Shown here piece after piece: positions 1 to 6,825 of a stretch of 16,106 nucleotides of DNA (positions are counted from its first letter, which is position 1; each line of letters opens with the position of its first letter). The notes under the pieces are model-generated. The model was not told where the DNA came from, did not search any database, and saw nothing but the letters and a program-made list of their open reading frames with translations. The DNA is from JAAAPF01 sp964481035 (GTDB lineage Bacteria > Pseudomonadota > Alphaproteobacteria > Geminicoccales > Geminicoccaceae). Position numbers and translations under genes: made by a program. The stretch spans positions 1 to 16,106 of the forward strand of contig CAYZSE010000079.1 of NCBI GenBank assembly GCA_964481035.1. The letters are read 5' to 3'.

Positions 1-261
1 GCGGATCGCCGCGCCGGCCGCGCGCTCGGCGAGGGCGAGGTCGTGCTGGGCCTGGAGGTTGAGCCAGAAGGCGGGCTCGGTGCCGAACCAATGGCCGAGA
101 CGCAGCGCCGTGTCGCCGGTGATGGCGCGCTTGCCGTTGATGATCTGGCTGATGCGGTTGGGCGGCACGGCGATTTGCTGCGCGAGCGTCGTCGGCGCGA
201 TGCCGAGTTCGTCGAGCTCGCCCTTCAAGACCTCGCCGGGAGGGGCGGTGCGGCGAAGCAT
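1..261 (-). CDS. higA: HigA-family (XRE/VapI-type) antitoxin, partial at window edge
   Basis: The reverse strand reads from an ATG at 261 through 87 codons with no stop before the window edge. The start MLRRTAPPGEVLKGELDELG is the classic HigA-type opening (PGE.L..E...LG). It is followed by a helix-turn-helix segment, TTLAQQIAVPPNRISQIING, and then KRAITGDTALRLGHWFGTEP and AFWLNLQAQHDLA, a signature of the HigA/VapI addiction-module family. The usual family length is about 95-105 residues, so only the last few residues are missing. Known family members bind the toxin and repress their own operon. The gene starts 53 bp after the parC stop on the same strand. HigB normally precedes HigA, but there is no room here for a toxin gene between parC and this start. 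It is therefore an orphan, or its partner lies beyond the left edge. The family call is firm; functional pairing is unknown. Confidence 0.88.
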   Translation of the reverse strand, partial: MLRRTAPPGEVLKGELDELGIAPTTLAQQIAVPPNRISQIINGKRAITGDTALRLGHWFGTEPAFWLNLQAQHDLALAERAAGAAIR

Positions 262-314
262 GATCGGTGTCCTTCGAGACGTGCCGCGCATCGAGCCCGC
301 CCGGACGCCCGACG

Positions 315-2573
315 TCAAGCGTCCTCGCCCTCCTTGCCCGGCCCCGCCACGACGTCCTCGAAGCCGCCCTCGCGCGGGAAGCCCTGGGGCGCGTTGCGGC
401 CGGCGGTGGCGCGGGCGGCCCGCCAGGGGGTGAGGTCGCGCTCGAAGCGGCGGCGGGTGCCGGTCATCCAGCTCAGGCCTTGGCCGACATCGAGGCTCAT
501 GACGTCCTCGAGCGTGCCGTCGCGGTAGCGCTGGAGGATCACGCCCTTGCCGCGGGCCATCTCCGGCAGCTCGTCGGCGGCGAAGATCAAGAGCTTACGG
601 TTGGTGGCGAGGACCGCGACGCTGTCGCCCTGGAGCTTGCACGCCGCTGCCAGCCGGTCCTTGCCGGCGAGGTTGACGACCTGCTTGCCGCTTCGGGTCT
701 GCGCCGCGATCTGCGCTTCCGGGGCCTTGAAGCCGCGGCCGGCGCGGGTCGCCAGCACGAGCGAGCCCTTGGGATCGTGGACGCGGATGTCGACGATCCG
801 CGTCGCCGGCTCCATGTCGATGAACAGGCTCGAGGGCTCGCCGAGGCCACGGCCGCCCGGCAGCTTGTCGACGGGCACGAGGTGGCAACGGCCGTCGTCC
901 CTGATGATCAAGAGCTTGTCGGTCGACTGGGCGGGGATCAAAAAGCGCGGCCCGTCGCCCTCCTTGTAGCGCAGCTCGGCAGGATCGGCGACGCTGCCGC
1001 GAACCGCCCTGAGCCAGCCCTGCTCGGAGGCGACGACGGTGACGGCGTAGCGCTCGGCGGCGACCTCGACATCGAGGTCGACCGGCGCCGGCGGGACGTC
1101 GACCACGGTGCGCCGCGGATCACCGCCGAAGGTCTTCTTGATCGCGCGGATCTCGTCGGTGAGGCGCTTGCGCCGGCGCCCCTCGTCGTCGAGCAGGGCG
1201 TGGAGATCGGCGCGCTCGGCCTTGAGCCGGTCCTGCTCGGCCTTGAGCTCCATCTCCTCGAGCTTTCGGAGCTGACGCAGGCGCAGGTTCAAGATCGCCT
1301 CGGCCTGCCGCTCGGTGAGGTCGAACTCGGCCATGAGGATCGGCTTGGGCTGGTCGTTCTCGCGGATGATCGCGATGACCCGGTCGATGTCGAGGAAGGC
1401 CTTGAGGTAGCCCTCGAGGATCTCGAGCCGGTCCTCGATCTTGGCGAGCCGGTGCCGCGAGCGGCGGACCAGCACCTCCATCCGGTGCGCGAGGAACGCC
1501 TCGAGCGCACCCTTGAGGCCCATGACACCGGGCACGCCCTGGGCGTCGAGGACGTTGAGGTTCAAGGGCACGCGGGTCTCGAGCTCGGTCAGCCGGAAGA
1601 GCTGCTCCATCAGCAGCTCGGCTGGCACCGTGCGCGCGCGCGGCACCAGCACGAGGCGCACGTCCTCGGCGCTCTCGTCGCGCACGTCGCCCAGGAGCGA
1701 GAGCTTCTTCGCGTGCAACAGCTCGGCGATGCGCTCGATGAGCCGCGCCTTCGGCACCTGATAGGGGATCTGGTCGACGACCACCTGATAGGTGCCGTGG
1801 CCCGTGTCCTCGCGGCGCCATTGCGCGCGCAGGCGGAAGCTGCCGCGGCCGGTGCGATACGCCTGCTCGATGGACGCCCGGTCCTCGACCAGGCGCCCGC
1901 CCGTCGGGAGGTCGGGGCCATGGATGCAGGCGAGCACGCGGTCCTCATCGGCGTCGGGGTTCTTCAAGAGCACGACGAGGGCATCGGCGAGCTCGCCCAC
2001 GTGGTGCGGCGGGATCGAGGTCGCCATGCCGACGGCGATGCCGGCGGCCCCGTTGGCGAGCAGGTTGGGGAAGGCGGCGGGCAGGACCGCGGGCTCGTCG
2101 TCGCTGCCGTCGTAGTTCGGCCGGAAGTCGACGGTGTCCTCGTCGAGGCCATCCAAGAGGGCGGCGGCGACGGCGGTGAGCCGGCTCTCGGTGTAGCGCA
2201 TGGCCGCCGCGTTATCGCCGTCGACATTACCGAAATTCCCCTGGCCGTCGACCAGGGGGTAGCGCTGGGTGAAGTCCTGGGCGAGCCGGACCAGCGCCTC
2301 GTAGACCGCCGCGTCGCCGTGCGGGTGGAACTTGCCGATGACGTCGCCGACGATGCGCGCGCACTTCTTGTAGGCGCCGGCGGGGTCGAGCTTGAGCTCG
2401 CGCATGGCGTAGAGCAGGCGGCGCTGAACGGGCTTCAGGCCGTCGCGGACGTCCGGCAGCGAGCGCGAGGTGATCGTCGACAGCGCGTAGGCGAGGTAGC
2501 GCTGGCTCAAGGCCTCGCGCAGGTCGATCGGGCGAACCTCGCCCTCGTCCAGGGGCTCAGGGGGCGAGGCCAC
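315..2573 (-). CDS. parC: DNA topoisomerase IV subunit A (ParC)
   Basis: 752 residues, GTG start overlapping the recO stop by 17 bp, with a GGAG ribosome site about 10 bases upstream. ParC pairs with ParE to decatenate daughter chromosomes. It cuts and rejoins DNA through an active-site tyrosine, here Tyr127 in AAAMRYTESRL. The winged-helix and breakage-reunion region occupies roughly residues 20-480, with DGLKPVQRR, GKFHPHGDAAVYEALVRLAQ and IPPHHVGELADAL, followed by a coiled coil (EMELKAEQDRLKAERADLHALL). The C-terminal beta-pinwheel, about residues 490-735, is short and degenerate, including GRGFKAPEAQ and TRSGKQVVNLAGKD. It lacks the GyrA box (QRGGKG), which favours ParC over GyrA. Neighbours recO and era fit the usual alphaproteobacterial order. 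An oddity is Ala88 at the position of E. coli ParC Ser80 in the quinolone-determining region; Glu92 (E. coli Glu84) is kept. Last gene of the pdxJ-parC operon. Confidence 0.96.
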   Translation of the reverse strand: MASPPEPLDEGEVRPIDLREALSQRYLAYALSTITSRSLPDVRDGLKPVQRRLLYAMRELKLDPAGAYKKCARIVGDVIGKFHPHGDAAVYEALVRLAQDFTQRYPLVDGQGNFGNVDGDNAAAMRYTESRLTAVAAALLDGLDEDTVDFRPNYDGSDDEPAVLPAAFPNLLANGAAGIAVGMATSIPPHHVGELADALVVLLKNPDADEDRVLACIHGPDLPTGGRLVEDRASIEQAYRTGRGSFRLRAQWRREDTGHGTYQVVVDQIPYQVPKARLIERIAELLHAKKLSLLGDVRDESAEDVRLVLVPRARTVPAELLMEQLFRLTELETRVPLNLNVLDAQGVPGVMGLKGALEAFLAHRMEVLVRRSRHRLAKIEDRLEILEGYLKAFLDIDRVIAIIRENDQPKPILMAEFDLTERQAEAILNLRLRQLRKLEEMELKAEQDRLKAERADLHALLDDEGRRRKRLTDEIRAIKKTFGGDPRRTVVDVPPAPVDLDVEVAAERYAVTVVASEQGWLRAVRGSVADPAELRYKEGDGPRFLIPAQSTDKLLIIRDDGRCHLVPVDKLPGGRGLGEPSSLFIDMEPATRIVDIRVHDPKGSLVLATRAGRGFKAPEAQIAAQTRSGKQVVNLAGKDRLAAACKLQGDSVAVLATNRKLLIFAADELPEMARGKGVILQRYRDGTLEDVMSLDVGQGLSWMTGTRRRFERDLTPWRAARATAGRNAPQGFPREGGFEDVVAGPGKEGEDA

Positions 2574-3303
2574 GGTCGAGCGTCTCCAGGGCTAGGCGCT
2601 CGAGCCGGTCGCGCGCCGCCGGCGCCGCCCGGTCGAGGGCGTGGTAGAGTTGCCGCTCGAGGAAGTGTCCCGTCAAGCGCAACCCCCGGGCGAAGTCCTC
2701 GTCGTCCGGCTCCGCGCCCTCGATCAGCGCTGCCGGCAGCGGCAGGAGCCGATCCTCGTAGGCGGGCGCCGCCCCGCGGGCGACGGCGCGGCCCGTGCGT
2801 GGCGAGACGAAGGCGAGATCGGCGGTCGCGCCGGAGACGGCGCAGCGTTCGAGGTCGAGGGCGAAGCCGCTCTCGGCGAGCAGCAGCAGCTCGAAGCGCA
2901 GATAGGCGCCGCGCCAAGGTGCCGCGCCTGCGAGCGCGCGCAACAGCGTCAGCGCCCCGGCGTAGAGCCGCGGGTGCGCCTCGCGCTCGCCGAGCGCCGT
3001 CTCCAGGAGCGTCACCGCCGCCTGCAGGGCTGCGAGCCGGTCGCCGCGGTCGAGCACCCGGCCGGCGAAGAGGTCGACGGGCTCGGCGGCGTAGCGCCCG
3101 AGCTGGTCGGCGAGCCGGGCCTGCCAGCGGAGCTGCAGGCGGTTGCCGGGCTCGAACAGCGCGCGGTTGGCGCTCGCGGCGCCGCCCGGCACCCAGCCGG
3201 CGTGCCGGCCGTGCTCGAAGGTGAAGCACGAGATCCAGAGCGCCGCCTCGTGGTAGCGCCGGCGCGCCAGCACGATGCCCTCGTCGTCCCAGGCGACGGT
3301 CAC
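2557..3303 (-). CDS. recO: DNA repair protein RecO
   Basis: 248 residues. The start is the GTG at 3303, whose last two bases form part of the era stop codon (GTGA overlap). RecO works with RecF/RecR to load RecA on SSB-coated single-stranded DNA in gap repair, and anneals strands. The N-terminal OB fold shows the expected opening: WDDEGIVLARRRYHE, the hydrophobic strand LWISCFTFEHGRHAG and the basic or aromatic strands that follow. The helical C-terminal domain carries the most recognisable motif, RFELLLLAESGFALDLERCAVSG, about residues 140-163, then FVSPRTGRAVARGAAPAYEDRLLPLP. Only one cysteine remains at the spot where some RecO proteins bind zinc, so a zinc finger is unlikely here. Length is close to the usual 230-250. 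It lies between era and parC, a common order in this class. Translation is probably coupled to era. Confidence 0.93.
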   Translation of the reverse strand: MTVAWDDEGIVLARRRYHEAALWISCFTFEHGRHAGWVPGGAASANRALFEPGNRLQLRWQARLADQLGRYAAEPVDLFAGRVLDRGDRLAALQAAVTLLETALGEREAHPRLYAGALTLLRALAGAAPWRGAYLRFELLLLAESGFALDLERCAVSGATADLAFVSPRTGRAVARGAAPAYEDRLLPLPAALIEGAEPDDEDFARGLRLTGHFLERQLYHALDRAAPAARDRLERLALETLDRGLAP

Positions 3304-4214
3304 GAGCCGCTGGGGAAGTCGAGCCCCATCTCGCGGAAGCGCTCGGGGTCCTCCGGCCAGCCCTCGCGGACCTTGACGAAGAGGAAGAGATGCACCCGGC
3401 AGCCGAGAAGCCGCTCGAGCTCCAGCCGCGCGGCCTCGCCCACCTGCCGCAGCCGCTGGCCCTTCTCGCCGATGACGATCGCCTTCTGGCTGCCGCGGCG
3501 GACGTAGATCGTCTGGTCGATCCGCACCTCTCGCCCCTCCGGCGCCGCCGCGTAGGCGTCGGTCTCGACCGTGAGGCTGTAGGGCAGCTCCTCGTGCAGC
3601 CGGCGGAAGAGATGCTCGCGCGTGATCTCGGCGGCGAGCGCCCGGTCGGTCAGGTCCGAGAGCTGGTCCTCGGGGAAGAGCCAGGGCCCCTCGGGCAGCC
3701 GCTCGGGCAGGGCCGCGAGGAGCGCATCGCAGCCGTCGCCGTTCTCGGCCGAGACGAGGAACGTCGCCTCGAAGGCGAGGCGCGCGTTGAGCTTCTCGAT
3801 CAGCGGCAGGAGCGCCGGCGGCTTCACCAGGTCGATCTTGTTGACGACCAGGATGCGCCGGCGTTCGCCCGCGCCCAGCCGGTCGAGGACGAGCTCGGAG
3901 GCGCGGTCGAGCCCGCGCTTGGCGTCGATGACGACGAGGGCGACATCGCTGTCCGCACCGCCCTGGAGCGCCGCGTCGACCATCGCCCGGTCGAGCCGCT
4001 TCTGCGGATCGAAGATGCCCGGCGTGTCGACGAAGACGAGCTGGGTCCGGTCCTTGACGGTGATGCCGAGCACGCGGCGGCGGGTCGTCTGGACCTTGGG
4101 TGAGACGATCGACACCTTGGTGCCGACGAGGCGGTTGAGCAGGGTGGACTTGCCGACGTTGGGCGCGCCGAGCAGCGCCACGAAGCCGCAGCGGGTCGCG
4201 GCGGGGGCACTCAC
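3300..4214 (-). CDS. era: GTPase Era, 16S rRNA/30S assembly factor
   Basis: 304 residues from a GTG at 4214 that overlaps the rnc stop by four bases (GTGA). Era binds the 3' end of 16S rRNA and helps late 30S maturation at the ribosome and inner membrane. All G motifs are visible: G1 GAPNVGKST (16-24), the Era-type G2 region with QTTRRRVLGI (42-51), G3 DTPG (63-66), G4 NKID (125-128) and G5 SAE (155-157). The C-terminal KH domain includes VRIDQTIYVRRGSQKAIVIG, then the EKGQRLRQVGEAARLELE helix with a GEKG loop (usually GKGG), and VHLFLFVKVREGW. The reading frame is open far upstream, but the sequence before residue 1 belongs to another frame of rnc. Era length is normally about 300, which supports this start. 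It lies between rnc and recO as in many proteobacteria. Confidence 0.96.
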   Translation of the reverse strand: MSAPAATRCGFVALLGAPNVGKSTLLNRLVGTKVSIVSPKVQTTRRRVLGITVKDRTQLVFVDTPGIFDPQKRLDRAMVDAALQGGADSDVALVVIDAKRGLDRASELVLDRLGAGERRRILVVNKIDLVKPPALLPLIEKLNARLAFEATFLVSAENGDGCDALLAALPERLPEGPWLFPEDQLSDLTDRALAAEITREHLFRRLHEELPYSLTVETDAYAAAPEGREVRIDQTIYVRRGSQKAIVIGEKGQRLRQVGEAARLELERLLGCRVHLFLFVKVREGWPEDPERFREMGLDFPSGS

Positions 4215-4915
4215 GGCGCGGCCTTTTCCAGGCGGGCCAGCAGCGCTGACGCCGCCTCCTGCTCGGCGCCGCGCTTGGAGCGGCCGCGGGCGCGCTCGGG
4301 CGGATGGTGCGGCACGGCGACCTCGACGACGAAGGCCGGCGCGTGCGGCGGGCCTGTGCGCTCGACCTCGCGGTAGACGGGCAGGCCCAAGCCCTGCGCT
4401 TGGCTCCATTCCTGCAGCGCCGTCTTGGCGTCCCGGGGCGCCGTTGCGACCGCCCGCAGCCGCGGCGCCCAGAAGCGGCAGACGAGCTCGCTCGCGACGG
4501 CATACCCCCCGTCCTCGTAGACCGCGCCGATCACCGCCTCGACCGCATCGGCGAGGATCGCCGGGTTGGCTCCACCGCCGGCGGCGCGCTCGCTCGGGGC
4601 GAGCCGCAGGTGCGGGCCGAGGCGCCACTGCTCGGCGACGAGTGCCAGGGTCTCGCGGCGGACGAGCGCGGTATGCCGGCGCGACAACCCGCCTTCGGGC
4701 TCGTCGGGGAAGCCGTGGAAGACGAGATCGGCGACGACGAGCCCGAGCACCCGATCGCCGAGGAACTCGAGGCGCTCGTTGTCGCCGCCCGCGCGCTCGC
4801 CGGCGCTCCGGTGGACGAGCGCGCGGGCGAGGTGCCCTCGCTCCCGGAAGCGATAGCCGAGCCGGCTCTCGAGCTCGGCGAGGCCCAAGGCCGCATGGTC
4901 AATCGATGTTGTCAA
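4211..4915 (-). CDS. rnc: Ribonuclease III
   Basis: 234 residues. The enzyme cleaves double-stranded RNA, including rRNA precursors, as a dimer. The catalytic domain carries NERLEFLGDRVLGLVVADL (Glu47, Glu50 and Asp54, matching E. coli Glu38, Glu41 and Asp45) and ADAVEAVIGAVYEDGG (Asp123 and Glu126). Arg55 replaces the more usual Ser/Ala just after the signature GD. The C-terminal double-stranded RNA binding domain runs from about 160 to 230, with DAKTALQEWSQAQGLGLPVY and GRSKRGAEQEAASALLARLE. No in-frame ATG exists near the expected N-terminus. I chose the TTG at 4915, overlapping lepB by 17 bp; a second in-frame TTG sits 27 bp further in. The start is therefore uncertain, the identity is not. 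Its stop overlaps the era start (GTGA). Confidence 0.94.
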   Translation of the reverse strand: MTTSIDHAALGLAELESRLGYRFRERGHLARALVHRSAGERAGGDNERLEFLGDRVLGLVVADLVFHGFPDEPEGGLSRRHTALVRRETLALVAEQWRLGPHLRLAPSERAAGGGANPAILADAVEAVIGAVYEDGGYAVASELVCRFWAPRLRAVATAPRDAKTALQEWSQAQGLGLPVYREVERTGPPHAPAFVVEVAVPHHPPERARGRSKRGAEQEAASALLARLEKAAP

Positions 4916-5615
4916 GCAAGCGTCCGTAGCGGATGGCGAACGGCCACTTCCAGGGTTCCCAGAGGGCGGCGCTGCCGTCGGTGGAGAAGAAGATGATCTC
5001 GGCGCGGCCGACGAGGTTCTCGACCGGCACGAAGCCGACGAAGCCGGTGCGCGAGTCCATCGAGTTGTCGCGGTTGTCGCCCATCGCGAAGAGACGACCC
5101 TCGGGCACCTCGAACACCCGGGTCGAATCGTGCGGCCCGCCCTGGAGCATGTCGAGGACCTCGTAGCTGCGCCCGTTCGGCAGCGTCTCGCTGAAACGCG
5201 CGATCTCGCGGCCGCTCTCCTCGTCGAGGAAGGTGCCGAGGCGTTCCTTCTCGACCGCCTCGCCGTTGATGAACAGCACGCCGTCGCGCATCTGGATGCG
5301 GTCACCGGGCAGGCCGATGATGCGCTTGATGTAGTCGGTTCGCCCGTCCGCCGGCAACTTGAAGACGGCGACGTCGCCGCGCTCCGGCAGGCTCGAGAAG
5401 ATGCGCCCGGGGATCAGCGGCAGGCTGAAGGGCAGCGAGTGGCGGCTGTAGCCGTAGGCGTATTTCGAGGTGAACAGGTAGTCGCCGACCAGGAGAGTCG
5501 GCTTCATCGAGCCCGAGGGAATGTTGAAGGGCTCGAAGAGGAACGTGCGGACGACCAGCGCGATCAGGACCGCGTAGATGAGCGTGCGCAGCGTCTCGAG
5601 AAGGTTCTTGATCAT
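4899..5615 (-). CDS. lepB: Signal peptidase I
   Basis: 238 residues; the ATG overlaps the acpS stop by four bases (ATGA). This membrane serine protease removes signal peptides from exported preproteins on the periplasmic side. An N-terminal membrane segment spans about 9-27 (LRTLIYAVLIALVVRTFLF). It leads directly to box B, FNIPSGSMKPTLLVGDY, with nucleophile Ser36. The general-base lysine is Lys97 in RTDYIKRIIGLPGD. Box E is seen as FAMGDNRDNSMDSR. Only one membrane segment is present, as in alphaproteobacterial and Gram-positive forms and unlike the two of E. coli. The frame stays open upstream into acpS, but the ATG fits both the operon overlap pattern and family length. Downstream rnc overlaps it by 17 bp if the TTG start is right. 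Confidence 0.96.
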   Translation of the reverse strand: MIKNLLETLRTLIYAVLIALVVRTFLFEPFNIPSGSMKPTLLVGDYLFTSKYAYGYSRHSLPFSLPLIPGRIFSSLPERGDVAVFKLPADGRTDYIKRIIGLPGDRIQMRDGVLFINGEAVEKERLGTFLDEESGREIARFSETLPNGRSYEVLDMLQGGPHDSTRVFEVPEGRLFAMGDNRDNSMDSRTGFVGFVPVENLVGRAEIIFFSTDGSAALWEPWKWPFAIRYGRLLDNID

Positions 5616-6013
5616 TGGGCCGGTCGAAGGGTGATGAGGACGATGGCCTGCGCCAGGGGCGGCTCGTCGGTGAGCGTGAGATGCAGGTCCGTGCGCATGC
5701 CGGCCGGGGTCAGCGCCCGCAGACGTTCCGCCGCACCCCCGGTGAGCGCGAGCGTCGGCTGCCCCGACGGCAGGTTGACGACGCCGATGTCCTTCATGAA
5801 GACGCCCGCCGAAAAGCCCGTGCCGAGCGCTTTCGAGCACGCCTCCTTGGCGGCGAAGCGCTTGGCGTAGGTCTCGGCGCGGGCGGCGCGCCGGTCGGCC
5901 TTGGCCCGCTCGGCCGCGGTGAAACAACGCTCGGTGAAGCGCGCGCCGAACCGTTCGAGCGTCTTGGCGACACGCCGCGTGTCGATGAGGTCGACGCCGA
6001 TGCCGAGGATCAT
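5612..6013 (-). CDS. acpS: Holo-[acyl-carrier-protein] synthase
   Basis: 133 residues from an ATG overlapping the pdxJ stop (ATGA). AcpS moves the 4'-phosphopantetheine arm from coenzyme A to a serine of acyl carrier protein, switching on fatty acid synthesis in the cytoplasm. The magnesium ligands are visible as Asp8 in ILGIGVDLIDTRRV and Glu56 in YAKRFAAKEACSKALGTGF, the family's signature block, followed by FMKDIGVVNLPSGQPTLALTGGA. It ends with LHLTLTDEPPLAQAIVLI, the conserved last strands (usually HVSITHE...A.A.V); here Thr/Asp replace Ser/His. Length matches the 120-140 residue norm. Pairing with pdxJ upstream and lepB downstream is the common proteobacterial arrangement. Confidence 0.95.
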   Translation of the reverse strand: MILGIGVDLIDTRRVAKTLERFGARFTERCFTAAERAKADRRAARAETYAKRFAAKEACSKALGTGFSAGVFMKDIGVVNLPSGQPTLALTGGAAERLRALTPAGMRTDLHLTLTDEPPLAQAIVLITLRPAQ

Positions 6014-6747
6014 CGACCGGGCCGCGCCCGGTCGATGAGCTCGCGCATGCGGCGGATCGCCGGCACGAGACCCCTGAACACCGCCTCGCCGATGAGAAAG
6101 TGGCCGATGTTGAGCTCCGCCACCTCGGGGATTTGCGCGATCGGCCCGACGTTGTCGTAGTCGAGCCCGTGCCCCGCGTGGCACTCGATGCCGAGCGCGG
6201 CGAGCCGTCGCGCTCCCGCCCGCAGACGCTCGAGCTCCACTTGACGGTGGGGCCCGGTCGTCTCGGCGTAGGCGCCGGTGTGCAGCTCCACGGCGTCCGC
6301 GCCGGCGGCCGCGGCCTGGTCGAGCTGCACCGGCTCGGCGTCGAGGAAGAGCGCGACCCGGATGCCGCCGCCCCGCAGCCGTTGGACGATGTCGGCGAGG
6401 CGCGCGCCGAGGCCCGCGGCGTCTAGCCCGCTCTCGGTCGTGCGCTCCGCCCGGCGCTCGGGGACGATGCAGCAGGCGTGCGGCCGCGCCTCGAGCGCGA
6501 TCGCCGCCATCTCGTCGGTCGCCGCCATCTCCATGTTCACCGGCAACGGCGCCGCCGCGCAGATCGCCCGCAGATCGGCATCACGAATGTGGCGGCGGTC
6601 CTCGCGCAGATGCAGCGTGATGCCGTCGCCGCCCGCCTCGGCGACGAGCCGGGCCGCACGCAAGGGATCGGGATGCGCGCCCCCCCGCGCGTTGCGCAGC
6701 GTCGCCACGTGGTCGATGTTCACGCCGAGGCGCAAGCGAGCGGTCAT
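6010..6747 (-). CDS. pdxJ: Pyridoxine 5'-phosphate synthase
   Basis: 245 residues, ATG start with an AGGGA ribosome site about 8 bases upstream. PdxJ condenses 3-amino-2-oxopropyl phosphate with 1-deoxyxylulose 5-phosphate to make pyridoxine phosphate, the ring-closing step of DXP-dependent vitamin B6 synthesis. It is a TIM barrel, and its ligand-binding blocks are all present in order: RLGVNIDHVATLRNARGG, DGITLHLREDRRHI, PVNMEMA, CCIVPERRAERTTESGL, AVELHTGAYA, IECHAGHGLDYDNV and ELNIGHFLIGEAVF. Length is normal. It is the first gene of a seven-gene run and lies just downstream of a good promoter at 6781-6809. It overlaps acpS by four bases. Confidence 0.97.
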   Translation of the reverse strand: MTARLRLGVNIDHVATLRNARGGAHPDPLRAARLVAEAGGDGITLHLREDRRHIRDADLRAICAAAPLPVNMEMAATDEMAAIALEARPHACCIVPERRAERTTESGLDAAGLGARLADIVQRLRGGGIRVALFLDAEPVQLDQAAAAGADAVELHTGAYAETTGPHRQVELERLRAGARRLAALGIECHAGHGLDYDNVGPIAQIPEVAELNIGHFLIGEAVFRGLVPAIRRMRELIDRARPGR

Positions 6748-6780
6748 GCGTAATCCCTGGGCGGGCGTCGAGGTCGCGGG

Positions 6781-6809
6781 GTTATAGACCCGCCCTGCGC
6801 GGCGGCCAA
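6781..6809 (-). promoter_or_regulatory. Sigma70-type promoter of the pdxJ-parC operon
   Basis: Read on the minus strand, TTGGCC (6804-6809) is followed by exactly 17 bases and then TATAAC (6781-6786). The -10 matches five of six consensus bases and the -35 four of six. It lies in the 78-bp gap between the rel stop and the pdxJ ATG, with the -10 about 34 bases from the start codon, so the leader would be short, around 25-30 bases. No other gap this size occurs in the run down to parC, which makes it the likely main promoter for all seven genes. It is inferred from sequence only. Confidence 0.65.
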
Positions 6810-6825
6810 GCGCGCGCCGTCACGC

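Noticed and set aside
267..3224. Very long plus-strand open frame opposite parC and recO
   Set aside because: Antisense shadow of GC-rich genes. The real products on the minus strand match ParC and RecO across their whole length, and the plus-strand translation is Arg/Gly/Ala/Asp-rich with no family motifs.
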